Source: Alphaproteobacteria bacterium
GTDB taxonomy: Bacteria; Pseudomonadota; Alphaproteobacteria; Micropepsales; Micropepsaceae
Length of the DNA: 6,330 nucleotides
Direction: 5' to 3'
NCBI GenBank assembly: GCA_019508105.1
Contig: JAEKMB010000314.1
Span: 1-6,330, forward strand
The translations under genes and the position numbers were made by a program. This document shows positions 5,439 to 6,330 of the stretch, one piece after another (within the stretch, counting starts at the first letter, position 1; each line of letters starts with the position of its first letter). Under the pieces are notes generated by a model, which had not been told where the DNA came from, did not search any database, and saw nothing but the letters and a program-made list of their open reading frames with translations.

Positions 5439-6330
5439 ATGAATGGGGCAGAGAGCCTAGTCCATACCCTGGCCGGCAGCGGCATCGAGATCTGCTTCGG
5501 CAATCCGGGCACCTCGGAAATGCATTTCGTGGCGGCGCTGGACCGCGAGCCGAAGATACGCGGCGTGCTCTGCCTGTTCGAAGGCGTGGTGGCGGGCGCC
5601 GCTGACGGCTATGCCCGTATGACCGGCAAGCCGGCGGCAACCCTGCTGCATCTGGGGCCGGGCTTCGCCAACGCGATTTCATTCCTGCACAATGCCCGCA
5701 AGGCAGGCACTCCGGTGGTCAATATCGTGGGCGACCATGCCACCAGCCATTCCCAATATGCCCAGGCGCCGCTGACCTCGGACATCATGGCGATCTGCGG
5801 CTCGGTGTCGGACTGGCTGCACCAGAGCAGAAGCGCGGGCGAGGTGGCGGGCGACGGGGCGCGCTGCGTTCAGGCCGCGGGGGGCGCGCCCGGACAGATC
5901 GCCACCCTGGTGCTGCCCGCCGATTGCGCCTGGAACGACGCGGTGGCGCCCGCCAGACCGCTGCCGGTGACGCTCCCGAAGGCGGTGGACAGTGCGGTGA
6001 TCGACCGGGTCGCCGCCGCGCTGAGAAACGGCAAGAGGACGGCGCTGTTGATGCGCGGCCGCTGCCTGGAGCGTACGGGGGTGATGGCGGCCGGCCGCAT
6101 CGCCGCCAAAACCCGCGCGCGGCTGCTGCATGACTATTTCACCCCGCGCATGACACGGGGCGAGGGGCTGGCAGAGGTGGAGCGCGTGCCCTATTTCGCC
6201 GAGGACATTGTCGAATGCCTCAAAGGGCTGGAGCAGATCGTGCTGGTGGGGGCGCCGCCGCCGGTCACCTTTTTCGCCTATCCGGACAAGCTCAGTTGGG
6301 TGACGCCTGAAGGCTGCGGGCTGCTGACCC
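5439..6330 (+). CDS. Thiamine-diphosphate enzyme, acetolactate synthase large-subunit-like (3'-truncated by window edge)
   Basis: The first 297 residues of a ThDP-dependent enzyme in the acetolactate synthase / benzoylformate decarboxylase superfamily; the frame runs off the right edge. The N-terminal PYR domain (~1-165) has NPGTSE (22-27), catalytic Glu48 in LFEGVVAGAADGYARM (activates the cofactor aminopyrimidine), HLGPGFAN (71-78) and the VVNIVGDHATSH segment. The central domain starts near 185. The Mg-ThDP GDG motif should lie beyond the window, so activity cannot be judged. Homologues of this subgroup are usually named acetolactate synthase large subunit, but they commonly sit in catabolic loci, without an adjacent small-subunit gene, and may be 2-oxo-acid decarboxylases or lyases. 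The ATG at 5439 is chosen because family homology begins directly after it; its Shine-Dalgarno is weak (GAAG, 8 bases upstream). It lies immediately behind an intrinsic terminator, which suggests attenuation control. Confidence 0.9.
   Translation, partial: MNGAESLVHTLAGSGIEICFGNPGTSEMHFVAALDREPKIRGVLCLFEGVVAGAADGYARMTGKPAATLLHLGPGFANAISFLHNARKAGTPVVNIVGDHATSHSQYAQAPLTSDIMAICGSVSDWLHQSRSAGEVAGDGARCVQAAGGAPGQIATLVLPADCAWNDAVAPARPLPVTLPKAVDSAVIDRVAAALRNGKRTALLMRGRCLERTGVMAAGRIAAKTRARLLHDYFTPRMTRGEGLAEVERVPYFAEDIVECLKGLEQIVLVGAPPPVTFFAYPDKLSWVTPEGCGLLT

Overview
The window looks like a piece of a GC-rich alphaproteobacterial chromosome. The signs are a HisKA_2/HWE-type sensor kinase, CTTGAx / CTATAT-type promoters, and a nested 'ATCCCCGG...GGGGAT' intergenic palindrome of the kind scattered through such genomes. 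That placement is inference from style and gene content; no rRNA or other marker gene is present. There are no tRNAs, insertion sequences, phage genes or CRISPR arrays.

Layout, left to right. (1) The 3' part of a membrane-bound sensor histidine kinase gene (1-1343, +), whose 5' end lies outside the window. (2) A complete dihydrolipoamide dehydrogenase gene (1449-2852, +), followed by a strong hairpin that overlaps its stop codon and by a dispersed-repeat-like palindrome. (3) On the minus strand, converging on these, a small gene missed by length-filtered gene finding: a 43-residue single-pass membrane protein (2933-3064). (4) Upstream of it on the same strand, a class A flavoprotein monooxygenase-like gene (3165-4415), starting at TTG. 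(5) Divergent from that, with only 51 bases between the starts, an HpcH/HpaI-family aldolase gene (4467-5219, +). (6) A 219-base interval (5220-5438) that holds a compact regulatory or micro-gene unit. (7) The 5' half of a thiamine-diphosphate enzyme gene of the acetolactate synthase-like family (5439 to the right edge).

The most interesting part is interval 6. It contains a good promoter-like pair, then a 16-base perfect match to the reverse complement of the 16S rRNA 3' tail (an extreme Shine-Dalgarno). Seven bases after the AGGAGG core comes a GTG opening a 24-codon ORF. A downstream segment of that ORF can pair with the Shine-Dalgarno or instead form its own hairpin. The unit ends in a textbook intrinsic terminator only 11 bases before the ATG of the thiamine-diphosphate enzyme gene. 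This could be a leader-peptide attenuator for that gene, or an independent ~165-nt small mRNA/sRNA that merely sits there. I do not recognise the peptide.

Functionally, Lpd is a central 2-oxoacid dehydrogenase component. The flavoprotein, aldolase and thiamine-diphosphate enzyme together suggest accessory carbon-compound metabolism, but no substrate can be named from the sequence.
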